In this document: in pieces, positions 25,561-35,003 of the stretch
How the letters are laid out: every line of letters begins with the position of its first letter
Numbering within the stretch: position 1 is the first letter of the stretch
Assembly (NCBI RefSeq): GCF_011022235.1
Contig: NZ_JAAIYP010000034.1
Span: forward strand, 62,001 to 126,000
DNA from: Magnetospirillum aberrantis SpK
GTDB lineage: Bacteria > Pseudomonadota > Alphaproteobacteria > Rhodospirillales > Magnetospirillaceae
DNA: 64,000 nt
Direction: 5' to 3'
Made by a program: the position numbers and the translations under genes
Notes under the pieces: generated by a model
The model's input: the letters and a program-made list of their open reading frames with translations, nothing else
Database searches by the model: none
Told to the model about the DNA's origin: nothing

Positions 25561-25716
25561 GCCCAATCTCATCCGGGGTCGGACCGCTCTGTCAACTGTT
25601 GTGCGCTTGCGAGGCCGACTTGAAAAAGTTCTCGGTCGCAAGCATGCTCTCGCCGTCACCCGTCCGGAAGGGGGGCGGGGACACGGCTGACAACGCCCAA
25701 GGGAGGAAAGCGCCAA

Positions 25717-27339
25717 ATGTATAATCCTTACGAGCTGAACCTGGACAAGAATCCGGCCAATTTCGTGCCGCTGACCCCCTTGCAGTTCCTCGAGCGGGCC
25801 GCGTCCGTCTATCCCAACCGCACCGCGATCATCCACGGCGAGCTGAGCCGTACCTGGGGCGAAACCTACAAGCGTTGCCGCCAGTTGGCCTCGGCGCTGG
25901 CCAAGCGCGGCATCGGCGTTGGCGACACCGTCGCGGTGATGGCCCCCAACATTCCCGAAATTTTCGAGGCCCATTTCGGCGTGCCGATGATCGGCGCCGT
26001 GCTGAACGCGCTCAATATCCGTCTGGACGCCGAGGCGCTGGCTTTCATCCTGGAACACGCCGAGGCCAAGGTGCTGATCACCGACCGCGAGTTTTCGGGC
26101 GTGATCCGCAAGGCGCTGGGGATGATCGGCCGCAAGCTTCTGGTCATCGATATCGACGACCCGCAGTGCAAGACCGGCGAACTGGTCGGCGAGACCGATT
26201 ACGAAAGTTTCATCGCCACCGGCGATGCCGACTACGCTTGGCGCTGGCCGGCCGACGAATGGGAAGCCATCTCGCTGAACTACACCTCGGGCACCACCGG
26301 CAATCCCAAGGGCGTGGTCTACAGCCATCGCGGTTCCTACATCAACGCCATCGGCAACGTGGTCACCTGGGGCATGAGCGGCCATCCGGTCTATCTGTGG
26401 ACCCTGCCCATGTTCCACTGCAACGGCTGGTGCTTCCCCTGGACCATCACCGCCATGGTCGGCACCCATGTCTGCCTGCGCCGGATCGACGCCGCCAACA
26501 TGTTCAACGCCATCGCCGAGCACAAGGTCACCCATCTGTGCGGCGCTCCCATCGTCATGGGCATGCTGATCAACGCTTCCGATGCCGACCGCAAGCCGTT
26601 GCCGCACACGGTCCAGTTCATGACCGCCGCCGCGCCGCCGCCGGCCGCGGTGATCGGCCGTCTCGAGGCCCAGGGCTTCAACATCACCCACGTCTACGGT
26701 CTGACCGAGGTCTATGGCCCGGTCACCGTCTGCGCCTGGCACGAGGAATGGGACGAGCGGCCGCTGGACGAGCGGGCGCGCCTCAAGTCCCGCCAGGGCG
26801 TGCGCTACGTGATGCAGGAAGGCCTGATGGTCGCCGATCCCAACACCCTGGAGCCGGTGACCAAGGACGGCGCCACCATGGGTGAGGTGTTCTTCCGCGG
26901 CAACGTGGTGATGAAGGGTTACCTCAAGAACCCCAAGGCCAGCGACGAGGCGTTCTCGGGTGGTTGGTTCCACACCGGCGATCTGGGGGTGTGGCACGCC
27001 GACGGCTACATCGAGCTCAAGGATCGTTCCAAGGACATCATCATTTCGGGTGGCGAGAATATTTCGACCATCGAGGTCGAGGGCGTTTTGTTCCAGCATC
27101 CAGATGTGGTCGAAGCCGCCGTGGTTGCCCGTCCCGACGAAAAGTGGGGTGAGACGCCGTGTGCCTTCATCAACCTGAAAGAGGGTTCGGCCATCACCGA
27201 CAAGGAAATCATCGCCTTCTGCCGCGAACGGCTGGCGCACTTCAAGTGCCCGCGTACCGTGATCTTTGGACCGCTGCCGAAAACCTCGACCGGCAAGATC
27301 CAGAAATTCATCCTGCGTGAGATGGCGAAAAAGTCCTGA
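25717..27339 (+). CDS. Acyl-CoA synthetase (AMP-forming)
   Basis: A 540-residue adenylate-forming enzyme that activates a carboxylic acid to its CoA thioester through an acyl-AMP. The phosphate-binding motif is LNYTSGTTGNPKGVVYSH at about residues 187-204; later motifs are GWFHTGDLG, DRSKDIIISGGENIS and, near the end, TSTGKIQKF containing the catalytic lysine. Overall it resembles the medium-chain/3-methylmercaptopropionyl-CoA ligase (DmdB) group rather than FadD or acetyl-CoA synthetase; substrate is not certain. GGGAGG lies ten bases before the ATG. It is monocistronic, with a terminator downstream. Confidence 0.92.
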   Translation: MYNPYELNLDKNPANFVPLTPLQFLERAASVYPNRTAIIHGELSRTWGETYKRCRQLASALAKRGIGVGDTVAVMAPNIPEIFEAHFGVPMIGAVLNALNIRLDAEALAFILEHAEAKVLITDREFSGVIRKALGMIGRKLLVIDIDDPQCKTGELVGETDYESFIATGDADYAWRWPADEWEAISLNYTSGTTGNPKGVVYSHRGSYINAIGNVVTWGMSGHPVYLWTLPMFHCNGWCFPWTITAMVGTHVCLRRIDAANMFNAIAEHKVTHLCGAPIVMGMLINASDADRKPLPHTVQFMTAAAPPPAAVIGRLEAQGFNITHVYGLTEVYGPVTVCAWHEEWDERPLDERARLKSRQGVRYVMQEGLMVADPNTLEPVTKDGATMGEVFFRGNVVMKGYLKNPKASDEAFSGGWFHTGDLGVWHADGYIELKDRSKDIIISGGENISTIEVEGVLFQHPDVVEAAVVARPDEKWGETPCAFINLKEGSAITDKEIIAFCRERLAHFKCPRTVIFGPLPKTSTGKIQKFILREMAKKS

Positions 27340-27367
27340 ACCTGATCGCCTCTAACGTTCATTGGCG

Positions 27368-27397
27368 ACGCCCGGACGCATATTGTTCGGGCGTTTG
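27368..27397 (+). terminator. Terminator after the acyl-CoA synthetase gene
   Basis: ACGCCCGGAC and GTTCGGGCGT pair in a 10-bp stem with one wobble, followed by TTTGCCTTT. It begins about 28 bases past the stop. Confidence 0.65.
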
Positions 27398-27423
27398 CCT
27401 TTATATGGCGTTAATTTAGGCGT

Positions 27424-27453
27424 TTGACCTGGGTCATCCCATCTTGCTACCTT
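27424..27453 (+). promoter_or_regulatory. Possible promoter of the first HD-GYP gene
   Basis: TTGACC (27424-27429) and TACCTT (27448-27453) are separated by 18 bases, 28 bases before the GTG start. The second HD-GYP gene has a similar pair with the same spacing. Confidence 0.4.
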
Positions 27454-27480
27454 GCCCCGTTCATTCAATGGGGGTGTCGA

Positions 27481-28608
27481 GTGGAATCGGCCTTGGGAGC
27501 GCTGCCGTCCATGCAGCGAGGGTTGGCGGAACGCCTGATCTGTCTGCATGACGAGATCAAGGGCGACGCCTCCCTGGCGTCTCTCAGCCGCATCGCCGTG
27601 GCTCTTTACGACGGCAGTTCCGACCAGCTCAAGACCTTCATCCATTCCTCGGACGGCGAATCGCCGCTTGAGCACGTGATCGCGCGGCTGTCGGACATGC
27701 CGACCCTGCAACAACTGGCCTGGACCGGGGCGCGCCGCACCATCAACGACCTTGACGCGGCGGCGCAGGCCGGACAGGAGCACGCCGTCCGGCTGGTGGC
27801 GTCGGGCTACCGCTCCAGCTACACCGTGCCGATCACCAGCAAGGGAACCTTCTACGGTTTCCTGTTCTTCAACTCGTTCATGCCCAATTTCTTCGTGGCG
27901 CCGGTGTTGGCCCGGCTGCGCCCCTATGCCGATCTGATCGCGCTGGCGGTGATGCGCGAATTGGACACCGTCCGCATGATGCAGGCGGCGGTCAAGGTTA
28001 TCCGCTCGGTCAGTTCGGCCCGTGACGAGGAAACGGGCGCGCATCTGGCGCGCATGGCCCGCTATGCCCGTATGATCGCTTCGAAACTGGCTGATCGGCA
28101 GGGATTTTCCGACGAATTCGTGGAGTTCGTCTTCCAATTCGCGCCATTGCACGATGTCGGTAAGGTTTCCGTCCCCGACGCCATCTTGCTGAAGCCCGGC
28201 CGGTTGATGCCCGAGGAATTCGAGGTGATGAAAACCCATGTGGAGAAGGGGGTTCAGATCATCGACCTGATGGTGCAGGATTTCGGGCTGAAATCCCTGC
28301 CGCATTTTGATTTGCTGCGTAACATCGTCGCCTATCACCACGAGGCGCTGGACGGATCGGGCTATCCCTATGGGCTTGCGGGGAGCGACATCCCTGTCGA
28401 AGCCCGCATCGCCGCCGTCGCCGATGTGTTCGACGCATTGACCAGCGTGCGCCCCTACAAGACGGCATGGAGCAACCAGGACGCATTGGAATTGTTGCAG
28501 CGCGAGGCCGGCACCAAATTCGATCCCGATTGTGTTGCCGTCATGGTCGAGAATCCCGATCTGATCGCCGACATCCAGGCCCGGTTCGCCGAAACCATCT
28601 TCGATTGA
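27481..28608 (+). CDS. HD-GYP domain phosphodiesterase, copy 1
   Basis: A 375-residue protein with a GAF-like N-terminal sensor half and a C-terminal HD-GYP domain, the class that hydrolyses cyclic di-GMP. The HD motif is in FAPLHDVGKVSVPDAILLKP and the GYP motif in HHEALDGSGYPYGLAG; additional metal ligands appear in EEFEVMKTHVEKG and AAVADVFDALTSVRPYK, so the domain looks active. There is no membrane segment. The GTG start gives MESALGALPS; the frame is open upstream to the preceding promoter region. The next gene is a tandem paralogue of nearly the same length. The sensed signal is unknown. Confidence 0.87.
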   Translation: MESALGALPSMQRGLAERLICLHDEIKGDASLASLSRIAVALYDGSSDQLKTFIHSSDGESPLEHVIARLSDMPTLQQLAWTGARRTINDLDAAAQAGQEHAVRLVASGYRSSYTVPITSKGTFYGFLFFNSFMPNFFVAPVLARLRPYADLIALAVMRELDTVRMMQAAVKVIRSVSSARDEETGAHLARMARYARMIASKLADRQGFSDEFVEFVFQFAPLHDVGKVSVPDAILLKPGRLMPEEFEVMKTHVEKGVQIIDLMVQDFGLKSLPHFDLLRNIVAYHHEALDGSGYPYGLAGSDIPVEARIAAVADVFDALTSVRPYKTAWSNQDALELLQREAGTKFDPDCVAVMVENPDLIADIQARFAETIFD

Positions 28609-28633
28609 TCGGCCTTATTCCCACTGCACGACT

Positions 28634-28663
28634 TTGACGCCGTCCTCCCGATGGGGATAGGAT
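28634..28663 (+). promoter_or_regulatory. Possible promoter of the second HD-GYP gene
   Basis: TTGACG (28634-28639) and TAGGAT (28658-28663) with an 18-base spacer lie 54 bases before the ATG, matching the arrangement in front of copy 1. Confidence 0.4.
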
Positions 28664-28717
28664 GTGCGCAATGCCAAGAAGAGCCGCCCAAGGCTCGTGA
28701 ACAGGGAGTTCGCCCAT

Positions 28718-29860
28718 ATGTGGTCGGGGAGGGGCACGGCGCCTAAGGTGGTGCAAAATTTTCGTCCTGTGCACCAGGGGCTGGCCGAGCGGCTGGCGTG
28801 TTTCCATGACGAGATCAAGCGTGATTTCGACGGCATCAACCGCCTTGCCATCGCCATCTACGATCCCGAGACCGATCTGCTCAAGTCCTTCGTCGATTCC
28901 AGCGAAGGCGACAATCCTTTCGAACATTGCGTGGCGCGGCTGAGCGAGCTTACTCCTCTTGCCACCCTGGCCCGAACCGGCGGACGGCGGGTGATCAACG
29001 ACATGGTGAACCACCCCGCCAGCACGCCGGCCCATGCCAGGAAGCTGATCGAGGCCGGCTATCTTTCCAGCTACACCGTGCCTTTGTTCCACAAGGGAAC
29101 GTTTCACGGTTTCGTCTTCTTCAATTCCTTTCAATGCGGCTATTTCACCCCAGGCGTGGTCCAGCGCTTGCGGGCGGTGGCCGAGGTGGTGTCGCTCAAC
29201 ACCATCATGGAATTGGACGCGGTGCGCATGATCCAGGCGGCGGTCAAGACCGTCCGCCAGATCAGTCGGGTACGTGACGAGGAGACGGGGGCGCATCTTG
29301 AACGCATGGCGCGCTATGCCCGGCTGATCGCCTTGAGGCTGGCGCCCCGGCTGGGGCTGTCCGACGAATGGGTGGAGCTGTTGTTCCAGTTCGCGCCGTT
29401 GCATGACGTCGGCAAGATCGCCGTTCCCGACCAGATCTTGTTCAAGCCGGGGCGTCTGACACCCGAGGAATTCGAGGTCATGAAGACCCATGTGGCCAAG
29501 GGCAGCGAGATCGTCGATACCATGGCCGACACCTTCCGCATTGGCGGCGCCCCTTATGTACGGGTGCTGCGCAACGTCGTCGCCCATCATCATGAGGCTA
29601 TCGACGGCAGCGGTTATCCGTGCGGCCTGTCCGGTGACGCCATTTCACTGGAGGGGCGCATCACCGCGGTGGCCGACGTGTTCGACGCTCTGACCTCGGT
29701 GCGCCCTTACAAGGCGGCCTGGACGACCGCCGACGCTTTCGCCTTCCTGACCGAGCAGAGCGGCAAGAAGTTCGATCCCGCCGCCGTTGCCATCCTGAAG
29801 GATAACGAGGCCGCCATCGTCGACATTCAGCGCCAGTTCGCCGAAACCCCTCTTGACTGA
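28718..29860 (+). CDS. HD-GYP domain phosphodiesterase, copy 2
   Basis: A 380-residue paralogue of the preceding gene. Both halves align: QGLAERLACFHDEIKRDF against RGLAERLICLHDEIKGDA at the N-terminus, and FAPLHDVGKIAVPDQILFKP with HHEAIDGSGYPCGLSG in the catalytic part. All HD and GYP residues are retained, so it is predicted to degrade cyclic di-GMP. The sensor halves differ more than the catalytic halves, which suggests different inputs. The ATG has AGGGAG nine bases upstream. The short gap after copy 1 contains its own promoter-like pair, so the two may be independently expressed. Confidence 0.87.
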   Translation: MWSGRGTAPKVVQNFRPVHQGLAERLACFHDEIKRDFDGINRLAIAIYDPETDLLKSFVDSSEGDNPFEHCVARLSELTPLATLARTGGRRVINDMVNHPASTPAHARKLIEAGYLSSYTVPLFHKGTFHGFVFFNSFQCGYFTPGVVQRLRAVAEVVSLNTIMELDAVRMIQAAVKTVRQISRVRDEETGAHLERMARYARLIALRLAPRLGLSDEWVELLFQFAPLHDVGKIAVPDQILFKPGRLTPEEFEVMKTHVAKGSEIVDTMADTFRIGGAPYVRVLRNVVAHHHEAIDGSGYPCGLSGDAISLEGRITAVADVFDALTSVRPYKAAWTTADAFAFLTEQSGKKFDPAAVAILKDNEAAIVDIQRQFAETPLD

Positions 29861-29929
29861 AAGTCGCTGTGATTGACCTTGGCCCGATCGCTGTGGCGTT
29901 ATGGTGCGGCGACAACGGAGAACGTGGCG

Positions 29930-30796
29930 ATGCGGCGTGGGGCGGCGATAGTGGCCTTGGTGGTCCTGGCGACCTCGGTGGCGTCCGGCGCGCATGCCGG
30001 CTCGGCGGCCGATCCGTGGGCGGCCATCCGTTTTCCCGCCTCGGGAGGGACGCAATCCCTGGGCTCGCCGGCCGCCGGGTGCATCGTCGGGGCCGAGGGC
30101 TTGCCGCTGTCGGGTGACGGCTATCAAGTGCTGCGTCCGCACCGGAACCGCTTTTGGGGGCATCCGCGCACCATCGCCATGATCGAGGAACTGGGGCGGT
30201 TCGCCGCCGCCCAGGGTATCGCTCCGCTGTTGGTGGGGGACATGTCGCAACCCCGTGGCGGTCCCATGGCCTTTGGTCACGGCAGCCACCAGAATGGCCT
30301 GGACGTCGATATCTGGTTCCGTCTTCCCGGTCGTACCTTAAGCGGAGAGGAGTTGGAGCAGCCTGAGCCGGTGTCCATGGTCCACGGCACGCGGGTCAAT
30401 CCCGACACCTGGGGCGACGCCCAATATCGGCTTCTTCATCAGGCTGCGTCCTCGCCCGAGGTCGAGCGCATTTTTGTCAACCCGCCGATCAAGGCCGAAG
30501 CGTGCCGCCGTGCCGGCGAGGACCGGGCATGGCTGGCCAAGCTGCGGCCGTGGTGGGGGCATGACGAACATTTCCATGTGCGTCTATCGTGCACGCCGGG
30601 TGATGACGGTTGCGTGTCGCAGGCGCCGGTTCCCCCCGGTGACGGCTGCGGTGGCGAACTGACGTCGTGGAACGCCAAGCCGGTGGTGTTGCCGACTTCG
30701 GCCAAGGATCGTCCGAACCGCCGCAATCCGGTCCTGCCGGCGGCTTGCGCCGCCATCTTGCGGAAACCGGCGGTTCTGGAAGCCGCGCGACGCTGA
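29930..30796 (+). CDS. mepA: Penicillin-insensitive murein endopeptidase
   Basis: A 288-residue periplasmic zinc peptidase that cuts the peptide cross-links of peptidoglycan. The signal peptide MRRGAAIVALVVLATSVASG is followed by a likely cleavage after AHA. Metal-binding motifs of the LAS peptidase family are visible: FGHGSHQNGLDVDIWF (His and Asp ligands) and GHDEHFHVRLSC (His ligand). Cysteine pairs in the C-terminal part are expected to form disulfides. GGAG lies nine bases before the ATG. It is followed by rpsB, which has its own promoter. Confidence 0.92.
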   Translation: MRRGAAIVALVVLATSVASGAHAGSAADPWAAIRFPASGGTQSLGSPAAGCIVGAEGLPLSGDGYQVLRPHRNRFWGHPRTIAMIEELGRFAAAQGIAPLLVGDMSQPRGGPMAFGHGSHQNGLDVDIWFRLPGRTLSGEELEQPEPVSMVHGTRVNPDTWGDAQYRLLHQAASSPEVERIFVNPPIKAEACRRAGEDRAWLAKLRPWWGHDEHFHVRLSCTPGDDGCVSQAPVPPGDGCGGELTSWNAKPVVLPTSAKDRPNRRNPVLPAACAAILRKPAVLEAARR

Positions 30797-30833
30797 TTTT
30801 CCCGAATTGCCTGAAGCTTTGGGCAAACGGCCC

Positions 30834-30862
30834 TTGCCAAATGCCGTCTGAAACGCTACATA
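30834..30862 (+). promoter_or_regulatory. Promoter of the rpsB-tsf unit
   Basis: TTGCCA (30834-30839) and TACATA (30857-30862) are separated by 17 bases. It would give a leader of about 118 bases before rpsB, consistent with a regulated ribosomal protein transcript. Confidence 0.5.
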
Positions 30863-30922
30863 CCCGCCACCAAACCGCACGCGGGTTCGCGGCGGCGTGC
30901 TTGCACGTCTTCCGCTTCCGGT

Positions 30923-30941
30923 GTCGCCCCGATGGGGCGAC
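30923..30941 (+). promoter_or_regulatory. Hairpin in the rpsB leader
   Basis: GTCGCCCC-GAT-GGGGCGAC is a perfect 8-bp stem with a three-base loop, located 46 bases before the rpsB ATG. There is no T-run, so it is not a simple terminator; it could be part of an S2 autoregulatory leader. Confidence 0.4.
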
Positions 30942-30986
30942 CATTGCCCGCGGAGGCTCAACCGGAGAAAAGAAGGAATTCTCTCC

Positions 30987-31769
30987 ATGGCTCTGCCGAC
31001 CTTTACCATGCGCCAGCTCGTCGAAGCCGGTGTGCACTTCGGTCACAACACTCGCCGTTGGAACCCGAAGATGGCTCCGTTCCTCTTCGGTGTCCGCAAT
31101 GGCATCCACATCATCGACCTTCAGCAGTCGGTGCCCATGCTGCACGCCGCCATGACGGCCGTGCGCAATGTCACCGCCGGCGGTGGCCGCGTCCTGTTCG
31201 TCGGCACCAAGCGTGCCGCTTCCGACATCGTCGCCGAAGCCGCCAAGAAGTGCGGTCAGTACTACGTCAACCATCGTTGGCTGGGCGGCATGCTCACCAA
31301 CTGGAAGACCATTTCCAACTCGATCAAGCGTCTGCGCGAGTTGGACGATCAGCTGGCTTCCGGTGCCTTGTCGGCGCTGACCAAGAAGGAGCAGCTGGTG
31401 CTGTCGCGCGAAAAGGAAAAGCTGGATCGCGCGCTGGGCGGTATCAAGGATATGGGCGGCCTGCCGGACATCCTGTTCATCATCGACACCAACAAGGAGT
31501 CGCTGGCTGTTCAGGAAGCCAACAAGCTGGGCATTCCGGTGGTCGCCATCCTCGACTCCAACTCGGATCCGGCCGGCATCCAGTTCCCGGTTCCCGGCAA
31601 CGACGACGCCATTCGCGCCATCCAGACCTATTGCGATCTGATGATCGGTGCGGTGCTTGACGGCATCCAGGCCGAGATCGGCCGCTCGGGCGGCGACATC
31701 GGTGCCCAGGCCGAGGCTCCGGTCGAGGTGCTGGCCGTCGAGGGTGAGGCTCCGGCTCCGGCCGAGTAA
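30987..31769 (+). CDS. rpsB: 30S ribosomal protein S2
   Basis: A 260-residue ribosomal protein of the small subunit, needed for S1 binding and initiation. It begins [20 protein letters not shown] and contains [29 protein letters not shown] and [14 protein letters not shown], all S2 signatures. The alphaproteobacterial C-terminal tail is acidic and Ala/Glu-rich. The start was set at the conserved MALPTF; the frame is open 30 codons upstream through the leader. A terminator-like stem separates it from tsf. Confidence 0.97.
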   Translation: MALPTFTMRQLVEAGVHFGHNTRRWNPKMAPFLFGVRNGIHIIDLQQSVPMLHAAMTAVRNVTAGGGRVLFVGTKRAASDIVAEAAKKCGQYYVNHRWLGGMLTNWKTISNSIKRLRELDDQLASGALSALTKKEQLVLSREKEKLDRALGGIKDMGGLPDILFIIDTNKESLAVQEANKLGIPVVAILDSNSDPAGIQFPVPGNDDAIRAIQTYCDLMIGAVLDGIQAEIGRSGGDIGAQAEAPVEVLAVEGEAPAPAE

Positions 31770-31786
31770 GCTGCCCGCAAGGGGTG

Positions 31787-31818
31787 AATGGCGGCGACGG
31801 ACGTTGCCGCCATTTTCT
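31787..31818 (+). terminator. Attenuator/terminator between rpsB and tsf
   Basis: AATGGCGGC and GCCGCCATT form a 9-bp stem followed by TTTTCTT. In many bacteria tsf is partly separated from rpsB by such a stem, lowering its transcription. Confidence 0.6.
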
Positions 31819-31863
31819 TAAGTTCTTTACGCTTCCAACGATTTGCACGAAGGGGAAGATCCC

Positions 31864-32790
31864 ATGGCCGAGATTACCGCTGCGCTTGTCAAGGAGCTGC
31901 GCGAGAAGACTGGCGCCGGCATGATGGACTGCAAGAAGGCGCTGGGCGAGACCGCCGGCGACATCGAAGCGGCCATCGACTGGCTGCGTACGAAGGGCCT
32001 GGCCGCCGCCGCCAAGAAGGCCGGCCGCGTCGCCGCCGAAGGTCTGGTGGCGGTTGCCGCTGGCGGCACCAAGGGTGTCGCCGTCGAAGTGAACGCCGAA
32101 ACCGATTTCGTTGCCCGCAACGACCAGTTCCAGGGCTTTGTTTCCACCTTCGCCCAGGTCGCCCTGGCGAACGGTGACGACGTCGAGGCGCTGAAGGCTG
32201 CCGAATTCCCCGGCGCCGGCAAGTCGGTGCAGGAGCAGTTGACGGCCCTGATCGCCACCATCGGCGAGAACATGAACATCCGTCGCGCCAAGCGTCTGGA
32301 GGTTTCGGCCGGCGTGGTCGCCTCCTACGTCCACTCGGCCATCGCTCCCGGCCTGGGCAAGATCGGCGTGCTGGTCGCCCTGGAATCCACCGGCGACGTC
32401 GCCAAGCTGGAAGCCCTGGGCAAGCAGATCGCCATGCATGTGGCCGCCGCCAATCCGCTGTTCCTCGACACCACTTCGGTTGACCAGGGCGCGCTTGATC
32501 GCGAGAAGGCCGTGCTGACCGAGCAGGCCCTGGCTTCGGGTAAGCCTGCCGCCGTGGTCGAAAAGATGGTCGAAGGCCGTATCCGCAAGTACTACGAAGA
32601 AGTCTGCTTGCTTGAGCAGGTGTTCGTCATCGACCAGGAGAACAAGATTTCCAAGGTCGTCGACAACGCCGCCAAGGAGATCGGCGCGCCCGTCAAATTG
32701 ACCGGCTTCGCCCGCTTCGCCCTGGGCGAAGGCATCGAAAAGGAAGAGAGCGATTTCGCTGCCGAAGTGGCTGCCGCCGCCAAGGGCTGA
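31864..32790 (+). CDS. tsf: Translation elongation factor Ts
   Basis: The 308-residue nucleotide exchange factor that regenerates EF-Tu-GTP. It has the N-terminal domain [20 protein letters not shown] with [10 protein letters not shown], then [17 protein letters not shown], the core signature, and two dimerisation-type repeats. The start ATG has AAGGGGAAG upstream. It follows rpsB after 94 bases containing an attenuator-like stem. A second terminator lies between it and pyrH. Confidence 0.97.
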   Translation: MAEITAALVKELREKTGAGMMDCKKALGETAGDIEAAIDWLRTKGLAAAAKKAGRVAAEGLVAVAAGGTKGVAVEVNAETDFVARNDQFQGFVSTFAQVALANGDDVEALKAAEFPGAGKSVQEQLTALIATIGENMNIRRAKRLEVSAGVVASYVHSAIAPGLGKIGVLVALESTGDVAKLEALGKQIAMHVAAANPLFLDTTSVDQGALDREKAVLTEQALASGKPAAVVEKMVEGRIRKYYEEVCLLEQVFVIDQENKISKVVDNAAKEIGAPVKLTGFARFALGEGIEKEESDFAAEVAAAAKG

Positions 32791-32804
32791 TCGCCGTCTG
32801 CGTC

Positions 32805-32854
32805 AAGCCGCCGTCCTGGGTTTCGTGCCTGGGGCGGCGGCTTTCGCCTCTTTA
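32805..32854 (+). terminator. Terminator between tsf and pyrH
   Basis: AAGCCGCCG and CGGCGGCTT pair across a loop that extends with CC/GG, followed by TTCGCCTCTTT. It starts 15 bases after the tsf stop. Confidence 0.6.
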
Positions 32855-32873
32855 TCGGGGCGTGAGTTAGGGC

Positions 32874-32901
32874 GCGACAGCGGGTTGGAATGGTGTATGA
32901 T
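32874..32901 (+). promoter_or_regulatory. Possible promoter of the pyrH-lpxB unit
   Basis: GCGACA (32874-32879) and TATGAT (32896-32901) with a 16-base spacer lie 59 bases before pyrH, directly after the tsf terminator. Confidence 0.4.
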
Positions 32902-32960
32902 CGCCAGCCGGCCGCTGTCCAGGCGCCGTCCACCGGTTCATCCAGGCTTTGAGGGCACCC

Positions 32961-33686
32961 ATGGCCAGCGACGCCAAATTCCGCCGCGTTCTGCTCAAGA
33001 TCTCCGGCGAGGGGCTGATGGGCTCCCGTGATTATGGTTTGGACCCCGACACCGTCGACCGTATCGCCCGCGAGGTAAGGTCGGTGCGCGAGCTTGGGGT
33101 CGACGTTTGCTGCGTGGTTGGCGGTGGCAACATCTTCCGTGGTATATCGGGCGCCGCCAAGGGCATGGAACGGGCGGCCGCCGACAACATGGGCATGCTG
33201 GCCACCGTCATGAACGCGCTGGCGTTGCAAAACGCGCTTGAGGCCGCCGGCGTCGAAACCCGCGTGCAATCGGCCATTCCCATGCCGTCGGTGTGCGAGA
33301 GTTTCATTCGCCGCCGCGCCATCCGTCATCAGGAAAAGGGCCGGGTGGTGATTTTCGCCGCCGGTACCGGCAATCCGTTTTTCACCACCGACACGGCGGC
33401 CGCGCTGCGCGCCGTCGAGATGGGCTGTGATGCGCTGCTGAAGGCCAGCCAGGTGGACGGCGTCTATTCCGCCGATCCCAAGAAGGTGCCAGACGCGGTG
33501 CGTTACGATTCGCTGACGTTCCACGATGTGCTGGCGCGCGATCTGGCGGTCATGGATGCTTCCGCCATTTCGTTGTGCCGCGAGAACAACGTTCCCATCG
33601 TGGTTTTCGACATGCACCAGAACGGCGCCTTCGCCGAGGTCGTCCGCGGCCGTGGGCGCTTCACGATCATCAAGGAAGGGGGTTGA
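32961..33686 (+). CDS. pyrH: UMP kinase
   Basis: A 241-residue amino-acid-kinase-fold enzyme that phosphorylates UMP to UDP. It has [16 protein letters not shown] at the N-terminus, [10 protein letters not shown], the [20 protein letters not shown] segment and [15 protein letters not shown], matching the bacterial PyrH family. The family is hexameric and regulated by GTP and UTP. The ATG is preceded by GAGGG. The GTG of frr follows three bases after its stop. Confidence 0.96.
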   Translation: MASDAKFRRVLLKISGEGLMGSRDYGLDPDTVDRIAREVRSVRELGVDVCCVVGGGNIFRGISGAAKGMERAAADNMGMLATVMNALALQNALEAAGVETRVQSAIPMPSVCESFIRRRAIRHQEKGRVVIFAAGTGNPFFTTDTAAALRAVEMGCDALLKASQVDGVYSADPKKVPDAVRYDSLTFHDVLARDLAVMDASAISLCRENNVPIVVFDMHQNGAFAEVVRGRGRFTIIKEGG

Positions 33687-33689
33687 CCC

Positions 33690-34259
33690 GTGGCCGTGAC
33701 CAGTTGGAGCGATCTGAAGAAAGACATTGCCCACCGCATGGAAAACACGGTGGAAGTCCTGAAAAAGGAGTTCACCGGTCTGCGGACCGGCCGTGCCCAT
33801 GCCAGCCTGCTTGACCCGGTGACGGTCGACGCCTATGGCCAGCACATGCCGTTGAACCAGTGCGCCACCGTGGGTGTGCCCGAGCCGCGCCTGATCACTG
33901 TCCAGGTGTGGGACAAGGGGCAGGTCAAGGCGGTGGAGAAGGCCATTCGCGAATGCGGTCTGGGGCTCAACCCGCAGACCGAGGGCCAGGTGATCCGCGT
34001 GCCGATTCCGCCGCTTAACGAGGAACGCCGCAAGGAACTTCAGAAGGTGGCCGGCAAGTATGCCGAACAGGCCCGCGTGGCCGTGCGCAACGTGCGCCGC
34101 GACGGCATGGACAGCCTGAAGAAGCTGGAAAAGGACGGCCATATCTCGGAAGACGAGATCAAGAAGCACGAGAAGGAAGTCCAGGTGTTGACCGACGAGA
34201 CCGTGAAGCGGATCGACGAGACCCTGGGCAACAAGGAAAAGGAAATCCTTCAGGTCTGA
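33690..34259 (+). CDS. frr: Ribosome recycling factor
   Basis: A 189-residue factor that, with EF-G, splits the post-termination ribosome. Typical blocks are [20 protein letters not shown] near residue 28, [20 protein letters not shown] and [20 protein letters not shown]; the elongated C-terminal helices follow. The chosen start is GTG (MAVTSW); a second GTG two codons later would serve equally well. It sits three bases after pyrH and two bases before uppS, so the three are co-translated. Confidence 0.96.
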   Translation: MAVTSWSDLKKDIAHRMENTVEVLKKEFTGLRTGRAHASLLDPVTVDAYGQHMPLNQCATVGVPEPRLITVQVWDKGQVKAVEKAIRECGLGLNPQTEGQVIRVPIPPLNEERRKELQKVAGKYAEQARVAVRNVRRDGMDSLKKLEKDGHISEDEIKKHEKEVQVLTDETVKRIDETLGNKEKEILQV

Positions 34260-34261
34260 CC

Positions 34262-35002
34262 ATGATGGAAACCGCCGCTTCCGCCCGCGTCGATCTGCCG
34301 GTTCAGCCGGTGCACGTCGCCATCATCATGGATGGCAACGGGCGCTGGGCGAAAGCGCGCGGTTTGCCGCGTACCGCCGGCCACAAACGCGGTGCCGAGG
34401 CGGTACGGCGCACGGTGGAATGCGCCCGCGAGATGGGCATTTCCTATCTCACCCTTTACGCCTTTTCCTCGGAAAACTGGAAACGGCCCGAGGGAGAGGT
34501 TTCCGACCTGATGGGCCTGTTGCGCCTTTATCTGCGCAACGAGGTCAAAACCCTGCACAAGAACGGCATCCGTCTCAGGATCATCGGCGACCGTTCGCGT
34601 CTTGGTCCTGATATCGTGTCGCTGATCGAGGAATCCGAGGCCAAGACCGCCGCCAATTCGGCGATGACCCTGGTGTTGGCCCTGTCCTATGGGGGGCGCC
34701 AGGAAATCGTCGCTGCGGCTCGTGCGCTTGCCGCCGATGTCGCCGCCGGCCGTTTGGATGTCGCCCAGGTCGATGAGGAGGCGTTGTCTGCACGCCTGTT
34801 CACCGCCGACATTCCAGATCCGGACATGATCATCCGTACATCGGGGGAACAGCGCATCTCGAACTTTCTGCTGTGGCAATGCGCCTATGCCGAGTTGGTG
34901 TTCCTGGACGTATTGTGGCCGGATTTCAGCCGCGACCACCTGATTGCGGCCATTCGTGATTTCCACGGCCGCGAGCGCCGTTTCGGCGCCACGGGCGGTT
35001 GA
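34262..35002 (+). CDS. uppS: Isoprenyl transferase (undecaprenyl diphosphate synthase)
   Basis: A 246-residue cis-prenyltransferase that extends farnesyl diphosphate to the C55 carrier lipid for peptidoglycan and LPS sugars. The catalytic motif [16 protein letters not shown] has the key aspartate at residue 24; further motifs are [22 protein letters not shown] and [20 protein letters not shown]. The first of two tandem ATGs is used. The family is membrane-associated but soluble. It is followed by cdsA after one base. Confidence 0.96.
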   Translation: MMETAASARVDLPVQPVHVAIIMDGNGRWAKARGLPRTAGHKRGAEAVRRTVECAREMGISYLTLYAFSSENWKRPEGEVSDLMGLLRLYLRNEVKTLHKNGIRLRIIGDRSRLGPDIVSLIEESEAKTAANSAMTLVLALSYGGRQEIVAAARALAADVAAGRLDVAQVDEEALSARLFTADIPDPDMIIRTSGEQRISNFLLWQCAYAELVFLDVLWPDFSRDHLIAAIRDFHGRERRFGATGG

Positions 35003-35003
35003 C

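Noticed and set aside
25561-27240. Upstream extension of the lipid kinase frame
   Set aside because: The extension is antisense to the acyl-CoA synthetase gene; the kinase starts at the conserved MRLAIVFNTSAG.
27424-27453. Sigma-54 promoter before the first HD-GYP gene
   Set aside because: GG and GC elements are 13 bases apart rather than ten.
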